From positions 380,021,582 through 380,085,581 of the forward strand of contig CM057337.1 of assembly GCA_030015575.1 (NCBI GenBank): 64,000 nt of DNA. Direction: 5' to 3'. This DNA is from Agapanthus africanus. Its lineage: Eukaryota > Streptophyta > Magnoliopsida > Asparagales > Amaryllidaceae. The notes beneath the pieces are model-generated. The model was not told where the DNA came from. It made no database searches and saw only the letters and a list, made by a program, of their open reading frames with translations. Shown here in pieces: positions 32,156-44,828 of the stretch. Positions within the stretch are counted from its first letter, which is position 1; every line of letters starts with the position of its first letter. A program made the position numbers and the translations under genes.

Positions 32156-35086
32156 TGTAACATTTCAAAAAATATAAAATATTATTTTTGGAATTTAATA
32201 TTAAAATAATATATTTCGCGAAAACTATTCGATTTGCGAAATTGGGGTTTTTGTAAAATGGTATAAATATATACCAATAATTGTGAAATAATTGGAGATT
32301 AAAATGATTTATTCATTTAAAAGTATATTTATTGGATTTGGCATTTTTATAATTAATTATATGCAAGTTTAAAATTTAACCCGATTAGTGCACTACTAAT
32401 CGCGATTAAGCCAAATCCGTGTTTCTACATTTTTCCATGGCTAGTGCACTATGTCATGTTGCATTTTGTAGCATGTTGTTTTATTTGTGTGGTTTTATTA
32501 GAATTATGTGTGTTATTGTGAGAAAAAGAGAAAAGGTTAGAAAATGAATTATTAAGGAGACAGAGAGAGGGGATCACATGAGGGACGGCTTGTGAGTGAG
32601 GGTGAGAATAAGAGAGAGAGGGGGGCTGCCCATTTTCTTCACCCCATCATTTTCCTTCATCTTCTTCTTCCACATCTCCCTCTACCTCCACCTCCAAATA
32701 TCATCTCCAAATCTTCATCAAAACCCTACACCCTCTTTATTAAAAATGATCCCCACTTCATCCTCAACACATTGGACCTTGCAAGTTCGGATTTTGGAGA
32801 CTTTGAGAAGCTAGGGTTTTTCTTGTGTTGCCCAAATGAGGTATATCTCCCTTCATTTAGCTTAGTTTTTAGTTTCTTGCATCATAGTTTAGTTTAGAAT
32901 GTGATTTGGTTAGGGTATGTGATGTTTGGAAATTCCTAGAGAGGGTTTGGGTAATTGTGTGGATTGGTGATATGTAGTGGCTGCTTACAAGACATTAGTG
33001 TTGAGTTTATGGCCAAGACCAGAGACTAGAAAACAAAAACATGGACGTAGTATTTTCATCACATCATAATTTGATAGTTTGTGATGGTTTATAGGAATCT
33101 CGAGTGACCCGAGATCACCATAAACTAAGTTCCCATGACAGTGATACATGCTGGCAACCATGAAGCAACCCATGAAACCCGAGACCCAAATTCCCTAATC
33201 TGGCCGCAGATTAATTCATTTTGTCCACAAATTGCGGCCACATCAGAGTAGAATGGTGTGAATTTTTTTCAGTGGTCTTGTTGTCAGATATCTAGGGCAA
33301 ACCTTTATGCAAAATTCCCTAGTTTGGCCTAGGGTGAAATTTGTAAGTGGTTTTCCTAGGTTGTTGTTTTCGTGTTTTGCGATTTCTGAATTTGGGTTTG
33401 GTATTTGAATCTGTATTTGATCGTTAGATGTTTATACATCAACGACAAGGGATAATTGGTTGTTTTTGCATTCGTAGGCTATAGGTTCTAACCTATGAGC
33501 GCACAGTGTGCCGTATTGGATTTCGGAACTTGATGTTAATAGCGTTTGCGATTGTGTATTTATTATAGGTACCTTCGCGTGGATTTCGAAACGACGAAGC
33601 ACATCGATTATGGCTGAACAAGGAGTTCCGCAGGTGAGTAGATTTATATCTACGGGGGAAGTCGGGTAGATGGCGTATAGCACCCCCGCAAATTATGAAT
33701 GGAGACCGATCTATTGAATACAGTAGTAGAAACCTATATTAGGAAGCTATGGATAGGGTTAAAAAGATAGTTAGAGATGAAATGAAGAATCTTATATATA
33801 TATAAAGATATAAGATGAAAGTTATAAGGATATGAAAAGCGAATGTGAATCATGACATATAGGTATATAGTTATAAGAGAATAAGTAGGAGATTTATAGT
33901 AGCGGGATATGAGATTAATAAGCTAGAATGTATATATAAGATGTCGTAATGTGATGAAAAGAATACACGATGTGATATGATGACTTGATTGATATGTCAG
34001 TATACGGATGCGAGTCGATATGAGAGGATTGATACCTTTGCCGGTCTCCTGATATGAGATTTTTATGGATGTGACATAGGATATAAGTATATAGATATAT
34101 ATAATGTGTGAATCATGAGAGATATACCGTACGAGACGTTAGGTCCATACCCTCATTTTCATATAGGTTGATAGGATCCCTAATAGTTTAATGCCGCCGT
34201 ACGATGATTTACCGTACGTTATGAGTTTTATGATGATTGATCCATACTCTTAACTAGAGGATGCCGTACGATGGATTATACCGTACGTGATGTTGTGAGG
34301 CAGTTTGTCGATTGATAAATTCACCAACTCGGATATGTTATAGATATGTATACCTTATAGCATTTAGCTGAAAATGTACGTTATGCTACGTTCATGTCAT
34401 TCTCATTGCATTACATATACCTGTGCTAGTACACCTACAACATTATCGATGATGCGTATGTTACACTTACACAGATTGGCCGGCTCACACACTTCATCAT
34501 CGATAATTTCTTTGTCACTTACACAGTAGAATTTCTACATCATGCTATGATATACTTATTATATTCACATCACTGTTCCATGTTGCATGATATACTGAGA
34601 TGCTCACATTTCTGTCCTATGTTTGCATATATCATGCTTTACGATTATATGCACTGAGTTGCTGTTTTCATGAGATTTCTGGATTTAAGAACCGTGGTTA
34701 TTTGTTAAGAAAATATGTATTGTTTTAAAAACCCAGTTTCTCTTGATATGATATATCGAGACGTCAACCATGTGTTTTCTCGGTTCAGAGTTTGGCATGT
34801 GAAACCCAATTCGAGGAGTGGTAGGCACCGTCTGCGGGTACATGGTGGACCCGGTGAGGTACCCCCGGGCAAGAAGACTCGTATTGTTAGGCGGTGAACC
34901 TGGAAGGGGAGCACTGCCTACCGGTGATAGTATTTGGACTCGGCGATTTTTCGGAGGATACTGACCGGTGTCGTGAGATGGATATGAGGGCTGACCAGAG
35001 TATGCGGAGCCTGAGTGCCGATCTAAGGATGCGGCGCCTGAGGATTTACGTGTCGGTGCTGGACACGGGTTTCATGATGTTTCAAG
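32156..35086 (+). mobile_element. GYP4 Tekay-like gypsy LTR, 5' part (cut by COP4)
   Basis: The start TGTAACATTTC matches the GYP3 start TGTAACGTTTTG; the flank GTTGG (32151-32155) is the likely TSD. The order of blocks follows GYP3: a CT-rich zone with AAAACCCTACACC (32640-32760), the exon-like segment (33569-33633), GTAGATTTATATCTAC (33638-33653), CCGTACG-rich repeats (34110-34300), the paired element (34442-34507) and the TGCGGGTACATGGTGGACCC zone (34830). It is the most diverged copy and stops at 35086 where COP4 inserted. The ORFs near 32592-32897 are not supported. Confidence 0.82.
34442..34507 (+). other. Covarying inverted repeat in GYP4 LTR
   Basis: ATTATCGATGATG pairs with CATCATCGATAAT over 13 bp. 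Relative to GYP3 the pair has changed from C:G to T:A and lengthened by two, with pairing kept. Confidence 0.6.
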
Positions 35087-36353
35087 TGTTGGATATGTAT
35101 GCCCTAGAGACCATTATTCTATAGTACTAGTTTGTATATTACATTTTGGAAGCTTGGGATATATACACGGATTGATGACAGTCTTGCTCGATATAGTAGT
35201 ATGCTATTTGATTTGTATTTATCTTAATATGTGTATATGCTTCTTCTAACATATCGCTAATACATATTGATAGAGCCCTTAGGATCTTTGCTTGACTATC
35301 AGCATTGTGATGGCGGTCACACTAGTGGGGGCTGGGTGGTCTACAAGCACTTCCTTATACAGGTCCCTAGTCGTAGGATTATCGAGACAGGGCATCGATA
35401 CTCCAGAGTAGAGTAGTGTATACGTTCTCATCCCAGCATGGGAGATGGTCTGTCCCATAGCCATCAGTACGTCGTACTGGAGATAGTATGCAGGTGCTCA
35501 TTGGGTTATGAGTTATACTGGACGCACTCGTCCGGCACGGCTAGTTGGTACTATACCTATCGTCAGGTAGCAGTTCCCAGGTGAAATGAGTACAGCTTAG
35601 TCCGTTCACTTGACACTGCTACTTCGCCTCAAGTGTGTTCCCACTGTTCTTAGATTACTACCCTACCACGGCTCTATTGAGTCGTGCAAATAGGTAGTAG
35701 TTGGGTGTAGTCCCGAAGCACTTGGAGGCAGTGGCGGTTAGATAGGATTCGTCTCACCCGTTATTGGGGGTTGATATTACCTTGTGTTTGGAGAGCCATT
35801 ACACAAAGTCCCTGGCCAGGGCAAGTGAGATTTACTGGTAGGTGTTCCAGTAATTTCACAGAGGGTTCTGGGCTACACTCCGACACAACTTATTCTGCTA
35901 TTAGGGGTCTGACGTTTACCACCCCCCTAGGCCTGATATGTGATACTCTTAGATGAACAAACCGGACTGTACGGAGATTATCACATATAAGCTAGTAGGT
36001 TTTTGGATGAGCTTGATCGTCGACCTTCTTATCGACAGATACCTGGATAGCCGTTACGCACAGCTAGTGCCGCCGAAGTGCTTGTGGTTAAACCCACTGC
36101 CAGAGTACTGTTGAGTCTTTAGAGTCCCACATAGAGGGTTTCCCAGCTTCGAGCAAAACGAGTAGAGGTCTTATGGTTTAACGACAGGGTTCGATCACAT
36201 ACGTGTACTTATGCATATATGTGTTCGAGCGGACAATACTAGTGGGCTTTCGTTTAAGCCAGATCCTAGTATTTGATTATTGGATTGGCTTCGTCTCATA
36301 GTATTCGTGTTTCTCGGAACACGGATGCGGGTATATATACAGATGAGATGAGG

Positions 36354-36360
36354 TATAAAA
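36354..36360 (+). promoter_or_regulatory. TATA box of COP4 LTR
   Basis: TATAAAA in GAGGTATAAAAGTAGAC is 1268 bp into the LTR, a plausible place for an Angela/BARE-type promoter. COP3 has GGGAGGCACAGACAGC at the same place, without a TATA box. Confidence 0.6.
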
Positions 36361-36471
36361 GTAGACACATCATTAGGGTTTTTACTATTGACTTCGTCAA
36401 AACAACAATGAGGTTGAGAAAAGAATTTGTTATTTTTGGTAAATGATAATTATTTGGCATGGCTACTTGGG

Positions 36472-36532
36472 TTGACCTTTTGACTTGGCTTGACTTGTTG
36501 ACCTTAGATATTTTGATGAGATATTTTTGACC
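36472..36532 (+). promoter_or_regulatory. W-box-like TTGACY cluster in COP4 LTR
   Basis: Five TTGACC/TTGACT words occur in 61 bp, starting about 110 bp downstream of the TATA box. The position suggests they may be transcribed, so an RNA role is an alternative to WRKY binding. Confidence 0.5.
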
Positions 36533-37065
36533 TAGATATTCTCCATGCCATGCTTGAGGTCATATAAATGTTAGCCATTCCAATTTATAGTATCATTATC
36601 ATAAATACTTTCTCTTTCCTCACGCTTGCTCCCTCCTTCTTTCTGTCAAACCCTAAGTGTATGATGTGTTGATAATCAAGGATTAATGAGACTTAGCTAC
36701 TCTAAATCACACTCTACTCACTCTAGTCTATTTATATTATCAAGCTAAGTATTCTAGTTACCTCAACTTGGAGGTTTAGCTCAAGGTTGGAACTCTCGGG
36801 TGGATCATCGTTGACACAAGGAGGCTGAAGTTCAAGAACGATCCATACTTCCATCGAGGAGCTTAAGGAGAGGATCGAAGACCCGTAAGACTTGGTTTCG
36901 TTAGGTATACTTTCTATCATAGTAGATAGAACCCTAACATGCTAATTAGGTTTATGGTTAAAGATCCGGTTTATGTTTATTCTAGCGCCAAGTTTCGTAT
37001 CGTTATAAAATTTTTGTTCCGCATTTGGCTACGGAAGTTGGTCGGGGCGCTAGCGTAACCATTCA

Positions 37066-37080
37066 AGGTATTAGAGCCAG
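37066..37080 (+). promoter_or_regulatory. COP4 primer binding site (decayed)
   Basis: AGGTATTAGAGCCAG directly follows the LTR end and matches TGGTATCAGAGCC with two changes. Confidence 0.75.
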
Positions 37081-37830
37081 CCCATAAACCCTAGACTAGC
37101 AAGTTTAAACAATGTTAAAACAAAGAAATCGAAACGACTCCGTAACATCAAAACCCAAACAGCAGTTTCTGTTGATTTTTTAAAGGCTTTAAAATTTTTT
37201 TTAAACAACTGCAGAGTGAACCTTACACTGTGAGATGAACATTGACAAAAAACAACACAATTCCAACACTTTTTGGCCGACCACATACCTCAAAAAACTG
37301 TCCTCCTTGGTTTTTTCATGGAGAATTGCATCGTGTTTTGGTTTGTGTTCTTGTCTCTTGAAGTTTGGGTTTCAGGTGTTGCTAGTTTTTTTGCCCAGGC
37401 TTGATTCTCTGTTGTTTTCAGTATGGGGCAATTTGGAGTGTTTCAATGTCGTTATATTTGACATTGTTTAATAGTTTAAAGTATATTCACTTTTATCTGC
37501 GACCGTGAATGTCATTTGATCGGTAAACTCGTCTGATTGCTATATGTTCCTTTAGACTGGTTTGCGAACGTGACATTCACGTTGATTTTTTGTGCTTTTG
37601 CTATGATTGTGGTTGGATAGTCATGGTGGATAGCATGTGGTGCAATGTTAGCAGTTCAGTTTATATTCATTTGTACATTTTTTATTGTGTGGCAAGCGTC
37701 CGGCATGTGGACTGCCGTCTTTGCCGAGTTGTATATTATTTGATTGGGGCACGACGGGTTGAGGTCGATGTCACCATTTGTTCATATTATTTTCTTTTTC
37801 TGTACTAGGATTACCTTATGATGGAGTGCA

Positions 37831-38047
37831 CGAATAGCCGGGTTCTAGAAGAAAACAAGCCCACATCTCATGGCGTTGAGACGGAGGGGGCATCATTCTA
37901 GAATTGGCGGGCTATTCGCCGAACTCGTAGGTGCTATAGGATAAACCACGAAGGGTTGCCCAAGTTACCGGATTCTGTGAAGTGCTGGGTGGCCCATTCA
38001 CATTATTGATGGGGGCTGCCTCACTTATGGGATTGGCGGGTAACTTG
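37831..38047 (+). ncRNA. Two tandem covarying stems in COP4 leader
   Basis: CGAATAGCC (37831-37839) pairs with GGCTATTCG (37910-37918), extended by GGTTCTAGAA with TTCTAGAATT. CAAGTTACC (37961-37969) pairs with GGTAACTTG (38039-38047). Both occupy the role of the single COP3 stem, so this block appears duplicated in COP4, each copy with its own matched arms. Confidence 0.6.
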
Positions 38048-38276
38048 CCGTGCTCGTATGGGTCCAGGTTTTCATTGCACAGGCTATCCACACGAACAGG
38101 AATGTCAGGTTTTATTTGCGGCTTAAATAAAACCGGGGGCTCTAAGATTATCCACCTTTCTGTATTGTTGGCTGAGATTCTGTGATGTTGATTATTATCA
38201 TGCCTAGGACGAATGTTGTATATACATATATATATATACTAGTAGATGTTGTATATGTTTTGCACCCACGCTAGTC

Positions 38277-38330
38277 CAGCCCCCGCTCTGTCGTTAGTTA
38301 AGTAACCTAACGGGTGATGCTGGAGCCCAG
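38277..38330 (+). ncRNA. Conserved leader hairpin, COP4
   Basis: This is the same hairpin as COP3 13473-13527, with CGTTAG/CTAACG identical and the outer stem CAGC/GCTG. Confidence 0.55.
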
Positions 38331-38764
38331 TTGCAAATGCTGATGGCATATACGTAGATCATATTTTTGTTCTTTTCTGATGTGATAGGTTAAATGATGG
38401 GACCACATTAATTTTGATTAATGCAAGAAAATAAACGTAAAAGATGTTGTTGGAACAAATTTCGAAAAACTACAGTTATATTCTTTCGCTTTGTATAGTG
38501 GTATTTGGTTATGAATATCCAGCACCTCATTCTACGAAGCAAGAGCCGAGATCCTTTCGTAGAGAGTGACCTCTTGATCAAATGTCTGTACTGTAGATTA
38601 CTCAGTTTTTTCAAAATCAGAAATTTTCAAAAAGGTGGAGCTTAAACCACTACTTTTCAAAATTGCTCAGGTTCCTTCAATGATATCAAGTTCATTATGT
38701 TAGCGGGTTTTTCACCAAAAATCCAGCCGTAGCCCTCCGTCGTTTCAGATAATTACTACTTAGT

Positions 38765-38995
38765 ATTCGTACTGCGTTTTTTGATTATTCGTCAAGGAAC
38801 AGTGAACGGTAGCTGAGTAATAATTCTTTGTTGCACTGATAGATGCGATTGGTTTGGACGGTTGCTTGATTTTGTTGATTATTCATCAAGGATCATGCGG
38901 GTGGGTCTAATGCAATCCAGGATAACGACAGGTTGAACTTGACTAGGACCTTTTGATTTGTTGATTATTCGTCAAGGTCACTTGGGTCCTAGGTG
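38765..38995 (+). ncRNA. Triple stem-loop module in COP4 leader
   Basis: TTGATTATTCGTCAA occurs at 38781-38795, TTGATTATTCATCAA at 38875-38889 and TTGATTATTCGTCAA at 38961-38975. Each forms TTGAT / loop TATTC / GTCAA or ATCAA. Basal stems are ACTG/CAGT, GCTTGAT/ATCATGC and AGGACC/GGGTCCT. Spacing is 94 and 86 nt, against 93 and 85 in COP3. Confidence 0.65.
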
Positions 38996-39474
38996 TAAAA
39001 ATCACATCGGGAGTTTCAAATATACAGGAAACTTGCAGATTATCATACCTTCTGGAGTGCAGTGACTAGAGTGGATTCCATCTAGGTCATCACACAATGA
39101 TAGTTCGATCCTGATCCCACTGATGAGTTGGATTACTCTCGGGAGATTATTTCACTTAACAATCAATGTTATAAATTAAGTAGGTGTCTAGAACGGTGTT
39201 AGCGGGGCTACACCTCCAGGGAAAAGAGGTTATATAATTAAGGAACCTCGCGAAAGCATTGGAAAAACTCCCTGAAAGTAACAACACTAGCCTGGCTGAA
39301 AGGTTAAGCAAGTATTATGATGTACGATTAAATCCTGACTAGTTCTTCTTTTAGGGTTTGAAGAAGAATTTGAGGAAACAGTGGGAGCCATCCTGTTTAG
39401 ATAAATTAATAACTAATCTAATCTTGCAAAAGTGCACGCTAAGTGTTTCTTTTCTCTCTCTCCACGTAGCAAAC

Positions 39475-39949
39475 ATTTCACGCCGTAATAAAGATAATAA
39501 AATGTATCTCTTGACCGATCCGAATTCTTATTCGGGGCTGGGGAACGTCGGTTCGGCTCTGACTTACGACAACAGTCATAAGTGTGCGCAAGAGAAAGAG
39601 GACTATATGGATTCTAAGGAGACCCCAATGAAGAAGAAGCATACTATTGCATCTACTTCAGGTGTTCGTCTAATTGGGAACTGCTTTTCGGTCAGTCCTA
39701 CCTCCTGGTTACTAGATACCGGATCAGGATCTCATATCTTTAATTTATTGCAGGGACTGAGAAAAAGTAGTTTAGTTAGACCTGGTGATATGTCCCTCAG
39801 TGTAGGGAATGGAGAAAAAGTTAACGCTGCAGCCGTTTGTGAATATCACCTGGTGTTGCCATATAGCAAAACTATGAATTTGAACAATTGCTACTATGTA
39901 CCTTCCATGGTTTGCAACATCATATCAGTTTCATTACTTGATAAAGATA
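39475..39949 (+). pseudogene. COP4 gag-less N-terminus plus protease, cut by COP5
   Basis: The frame following the leader lacks the whole gag region of COP3. It has about 62 codons (DPNSYSGLGNVGSALTYDNS and a Lys-rich stretch) and joins the protease at ASTSGVRLIGNCFSV; DTGSGSHIF lies near 39715. The position matching the start codon of COP5 and COP6 reads ATT (39475), so the nearest ATG is 39501. The frame runs on to CYYVPSMVCNIISVSLL and is cut at 39949 by COP5. A gag-less copy would need capsid protein from a relative. Confidence 0.82.
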
Positions 39950-42149
39950 TGTTAGTTATATATATGCCCTAGAGGCCATTGTTGTACATATGATGAATAT
40001 TATAGTGGATGCTTGGATATATATAGAGAGGACTTTCTTGCTCGTCATGATAGTATGCTATTTGGTTTCACTTTATGCTAACATGTTGACTTATATTAGT
40101 TTACTGTCTTACTCTCACATGTTGATAAAGCCCTTAGGATATGTACTCGACTACTGCGACTATGATGATATCATACTAGTGGGGCCACGGTAGTCGATGA
40201 GTACATCCTATAACTGTTCCTAGTCGAGGGTGTGTCGAGACAGGGCATCGATACATCAGAGTAGACTAGCGTATATGCATCTTGACCCGTATGATGGGCA
40301 ATGGATGATCCCATATGCATCGGTGTTTGACATCAAGGATGGTGTACGAGTGCTCAGTGGAGACTGGGTACACTAGACGGACTCGCCGAGAACTCCCAGA
40401 TGGTATTATACCTCACGTCAGATCGTAGTTCTCCGGTGACACTGGTACAGGTTAGTCTGTAGACCCGAGATCGTTATGGAGTCTTGTGTGATTCCCACTG
40501 TGCTTTGATTTCCACCTTACCATGTCTAAGAGGGCGTGCAAAACGGTGGCTTTTGGGTACAGCCCCGAATCATATGGAGGCAATGAGCGATAGGAAGGGA
40601 TTCGTCTCTCCCGGTATAGGGATTTGATGTTGTGCTGTGTTCGATTGGCTATAACTGGAAGTCCCTGGCCAGGGCGGATATTGAGTACTACTGGTAAGTG
40701 TTATCAGTAGGTTCTCGACCTGTTATGAGCCACACATCGACACAACTTATCGGTTACTGGGGTCTGACGTATACTACCCCTAGACTAGATATGCGACATA
40801 TCAGGCGAAGAGACCGGACTGTACGGGAGTGTTACTGTTTAGATTCATAGGAAAATGTACAGGCTTGCTTGTTAATCTTCTGATCGCTCAATACCTGGGT
40901 GGCTGTTACATTTAGCTGACCGCTTGCAGCTTGTTGGTGTTTGATATGATCATCACCTGCTACCTACGTATTGAAGATTCTTTAGAATCCTACACAGAGG
41001 TTTCATGACTCAGGAAAAACGGAGTAGGTGCACATATATGATATGTGCAGGACCGAGGATAATGCGATATGATATACCGTATTATATTCTCGTGATATTT
41101 TGATATGAGCCGGGTCATCGGATCAAGTGTTGATTCGATGAATCGGTACATGATATATTAGTCGGTTATATTCGATATAGCCGGATTGTCGGATCAAGTG
41201 TTGATTCGATAATTTAATGTATAATTATATATGTGATATATTACATTACATTATCTAATATTGGCTCGCTTTATTGATTCATTTTCTCACCGGATAATAC
41301 ATTGATATATATGCGATATATGTTAATTGTATTATTTTCTTTTGTTACAAATATATATTATATATGTGATATATAATATTGTAACATGATAAGATTACTA
41401 ATGCAACATGTTTAGTGGAGATTAAATAAGGTTAGGGTTTGATTTGGGTTAGTTCTTTCTTGATGCTTCTAGAAGGTTTTACTTTGTTTCTAGCAAAAGA
41501 TATTATGCTTGATATTTTGCTAGATATTTCTAATCCAACCCAAACCCTTCACCCTAGGTTAAATCTCTACATGGGTTAGCCTTGTCATCCTTGACCATGG
41601 TTACATTTGTAATCATATTAACATTTCATTATTCATCACAAAAGGAATAATTCATTCATATTCTTCTTCTTCTTCCTTTGAGCTTTGAAAAACCTTTTTA
41701 GGTTTTCATTTTGTGATGGATTAGTGTGAGAATTTGATAATAAAAGAGAGCATAAATCCTACTTCATCATCCTCATCTAATCTAGCCTATTAGATTAGGG
41801 TATTCACATCATTAGTGAGAAAGAGCTTGAGTTAAACAAGTTTCAAGGTAGATCATCGGAGAAAAGGAAGACTACAAGTTAGCATGGATCATTCGGGTTG
41901 TGGAGCTTTTCTTGAGTCCGGGAGATCGTGGATCGTGGCGAAGGGACTTCTACTTGGAGCTTATGAAGCGAAGGAGCGGACTACAAAGTTTGTAATCCCT
42001 CACTCTTAGTTGTAAAGATGTTTACTTGCATGTTAAACCCTAATTATCTAGCAAAGATCCTAGCTTTGGATTGTTCGGCACGTTTAAATTTTAAATCGGG
42101 CATGGTTGATGCCTTATAGACCCTTGTATGAGTGCCTAGGAACCCTACA
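39950..42149 (+). mobile_element. COP5 5' LTR (A-type, 2200 bp)
   Basis: It begins TGTTAGTTATATATATGCCC and ends TAGGAACCCTACA before a PBS. It is very similar to the COP2 LTR throughout. Palindromes lie at 41117-41139 and 41188-41210. The flank AGATA (39945-39949) should be the TSD. Confidence 0.92.
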
Positions 42150-42163
42150 GTTGTATCAGAGCC
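42150..42163 (+). promoter_or_regulatory. COP5 primer binding site
   Basis: GTTGTATCAGAGCC starts at the LTR end and matches TGGTATCAGAGCC with one change. Confidence 0.85.
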
Positions 42164-43624
42164 TAGCTAGAGCATTAGACAACGTGTATACGAAGTTAAA
42201 ACTCCGATCGAACCCCGAAACATCGAACTTGACCCCCTCTCTGGAAATTTTGTAAAAATGTGATTTTTTCTGCATTAAAAATACTCAAAAAATCAGCAGG
42301 AAATTCTAAGAGTTACTGTGAAAAACGACACCCAAATTCCATTAAAGCGCCGCGGAACCGTGGCAGAACCATGCCTTGCGCGGCGGTTCCGTGGCGGCTC
42401 TGTAGAATTAGGGTTAGCATTTTGGCATAGTACATCCATAGGTACTTGTACATGATTCTGGGTATTTTTAATCTTACTCAAGTGTTGAGTGTTGTGGGGA
42501 TTTTTTACGTAATCGTAGATTCGATTGAAAAGTTTAACTTCGTTCTGTTTTCCAGATAATTTAGAAACTGTTAAAATGTTCGAACGGATATCACTAACTC
42601 ACTTTTTCCTGGCACGAAAAACTTTCAAGTGTTGAATTTTTCTTGAGTTTAAATCATTCGGAAAAATGTGCAAGTAACGCAGTGGACCCTCTAGAAGAAC
42701 ACAAACCTTAACTCGATTATGTGACCGTCTGAACCGCCTCTAAACCTTAGGGTTTGAGGCAGTACGGCGTTGCCACATGTGAGGAGTTGGTTTGACCCTT
42801 CTACGGCTGGACCATTGGTACTGTGACATATTCTGGGATTTGTTGAACTCTGCTCAAGTGTTGAGCTATTTAGGAAATCTTGGGTATTTGATTATTCGAT
42901 CGGAAAGTTTAATATTGTCTATTTATCTGAAATGTGATAGAATATGTAGAATTCATATAGTTAGGCATGAAATGCGAAGTATGTGATATTTCGGATTTAA
43001 GATGTTTAAAGTAATTATGGATTCCAAATGTTGTAGATTTACACTTTCTTTTCTGTGACCGTAAGCATAGTATGTGGGGTGTCGCCGGCTTCGTTGCTAT
43101 ACATCAACGACAATCGGGATACGCATACTTGCTCACGTTGATGATATGAGATATTATGTGTTGCTGTGATATGTTATATTGGATCGTCGTGTTCTGAATA
43201 GGCAGGGGTTTTATGTGAGATGGGGTTTTTTTATTTTCATTCAAGTAAAATTCATTTGTATGTAATATTCTTTTATTGGGGCACTTCCGGGATGAGGTTT
43301 ATGTCACCAATGTATATTATTTACTCTTCCGCATTAGGTAGACCCAAGGAGGGGAACATAAGTAACCGGGTTCTAGGGTCCAGTGGGAGGCTATCTCGAG
43401 GAGTCGAGACCGGGTCTCCTCACTCTAGAATTGGCAGTGCAACTTGCCGCTCTCGTAGGGGTCTAGGGATGTGGGTTTGGTTATTCATCGCGACCGTGGA
43501 ATCCGTGTTTTATACAGGCTCGAAATAAAACACGGATGTCCTAGTATATCCAATATTTCATATGTTATCTTCTGCTGCAATGTTCTGTGATGAGATCATA
43601 TTACTGCCCGAGACAAATGCTTAT

Positions 43625-43626
43625 AC

Positions 43627-43653
<27 letters not shown>
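43625..43653. repeat. (TA)n microsatellite in COP5 leader
   Basis: A pure TA run of about 28 bases lies before TGTTGATATATAAATATT. COP6 has only a short TATATCTCATATATATAATATA stretch there. Confidence 0.9.
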
Positions 43654-43657
<4 letters not shown>

Positions 43658-43792
43658 ATATATAAATATTACTGCTTTCATTTCTTCTATGATGCTTAGA
43701 AAGCATTAATTGATGGGATTTTTATTAATGAGATTAATAAAAGAAAAGAAACCTAAAAGATGTTGTAGAATCAAAACTTTATAAAAAGGGTA

Positions 43793-44045
43793 GCTACAGT
43801 TTTGCTTTGCACAGCGGTATATATGATATACCCTGCACCTTATTCGATGAGGAAAGAGCCGAGATCTCTTCACCGGGAGTGACCTCTTTAGCAATACTGG
43901 CAGATGCTACAAACTCGCGGTTTAGCTTTTAACAGCTTATATAGTTTTTTCTTTGCACAGCGGTATATATGATATACCCTGCACCTTATTCGATGGGGAA
44001 AGAGCCGAGATCCTTTCACCGGGAGTGACCACTTTAGCGAAACTA
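43793..44045 (+). repeat. 146-bp tandem duplication in COP5 leader
   Basis: The words GCACAGCGGTATATATGATA (43809 and 43955) and AAAGAGCCGAGATC recur with a 146-base period. The unit holds a perfect hairpin GGTATAT-ATG-ATATACC. COP6 has the same duplication (reversed, period 145), COP4 has one unit and COP3 has none that I can see. Confidence 0.8.
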
Positions 44046-44169
44046 GAAAAGCCTCAAAAACACTCCTTTTCAAAATCACTTGATTCTACGACGATATCAA
44101 GTTCATTACGCTCATGGTTTTCTGAAAAACCTGCATAGCCCTTCGTCATTTCAGATATATATTACTTAG

Positions 44170-44400
44170 TATTCATGCTATGTTTGTTGGCCTGCGTCAA
44201 GACGTAGTGTGCGGTAGCTAACTAGTACTTATCTGTAAAACATGAGATATGATTGGATTAGGGTAGTCGTACGACTTTGTTGGCCTATGTCAAGGGTCGT
44301 GCGGGTAGGTTTAATTCAATAAAGAAATGTATGGGTTGAACTTGACTAGCGGACTGTAGTTTGTTGGCCTGCGTCAAGGTCATAGGACGCTAGGGGTAAA
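44170..44400 (+). ncRNA. Triple stem-loop module in COP5 leader
   Basis: TTGGCCTGCGTCAA occurs at 44187-44200 and 44364-44377, and TTGGCCTATGTCAA at 44280-44293. Each forms TTGGC / 4-nt loop / GTCAA. Basal stems are CTATG/CGTAG, ACGAC/GTCGT and a weaker AGCG-based pair. Spacing is 93 and 84 nt. Confidence 0.65.
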
Positions 44401-44828
44401 AGAATTATCAAGAATTTCAAGTGTTGAAATTTGCAATGAGATTGCATACCTACATGAGATAGTTGGATCCCGATATCCACTGCGAGTAAGAGTTACTCCT
44501 GGGAGAATTTTACACAGGACAATTAGCCGATCAAGTAGGTGTCTAGAAAGTTGTTAACGGGGTTAAGCCTCTGACAAGACGAGCTTTATTTTAATTAGGT
44601 CCATGCGAAAGCACGGGGAACCTCCCTCAAGTACCAACACTGATCTGGTTGAAAGATTGACGAAATTGTAGGGTGTGATTAATCCCGGCTAATCTTACCT
44701 TTTAGGGTTTGAAGAATGATTTGATAAAAACAGTGGAAGACATCCTGATTAGATAAGATAATAACCAATCTAATCTTGCAAGAGCATACACTAAAGTGTT
44801 TGCTTCTCTCTCTCTCCAGGTAGAGACC

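Larger units (their letters stand above)
35087..37065 (+). mobile_element. COP4 5' LTR (1979 bp)
   Basis: It begins TGTTGGATATGTATGCCCTA and ends GCGTAACCATTCA before a PBS-like site, so it is a 5' LTR. The body resembles the COP3 LTR (shared GTGATGG-GTCACACTAGTGGGG and GGCATCGATACTCC words). A TATA box is at 36354 and TTGACY words at 36472-36532. The left flank TCAAG (35082-35086) should be the TSD. Confidence 0.88.
37081..39474 (+). other. COP4 untranslated leader with structured RNA blocks
   Basis: There is no coding content. It holds two successive covarying stems (37831-37918 and 37961-38047), the conserved GC hairpin (38277-38330), one copy of the AAGAGCCGAGATCCTTTCG block (about 38545), the triple stem-loop module (38765-38995), the CAGTGGGAGCCATCCTG block (39379) and a pyrimidine tract ending in AG (39447-39469). 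Confidence 0.82.
42164..44828 (+). other. COP5 untranslated leader with structured RNA blocks
   Basis: This is non-coding. It has a GC-rich inverted repeat (42347-42405, CCGCGGAACCGTGGC type), a partly decayed inner stem with GGTTCTAG/CTAGAATT (43378-43432), a TA repeat, a 146-bp tandem duplication (43793-44045), the triple stem-loop module (44170-44400) and a pyrimidine tract ending CAG (44795-44819). Confidence 0.8.

Noticed and set aside
37590-37808. 72-codon ORF in COP4 leader
   Set aside because: The region carries paired RNA arms downstream, the ORF is not in other leaders and it has no motif.
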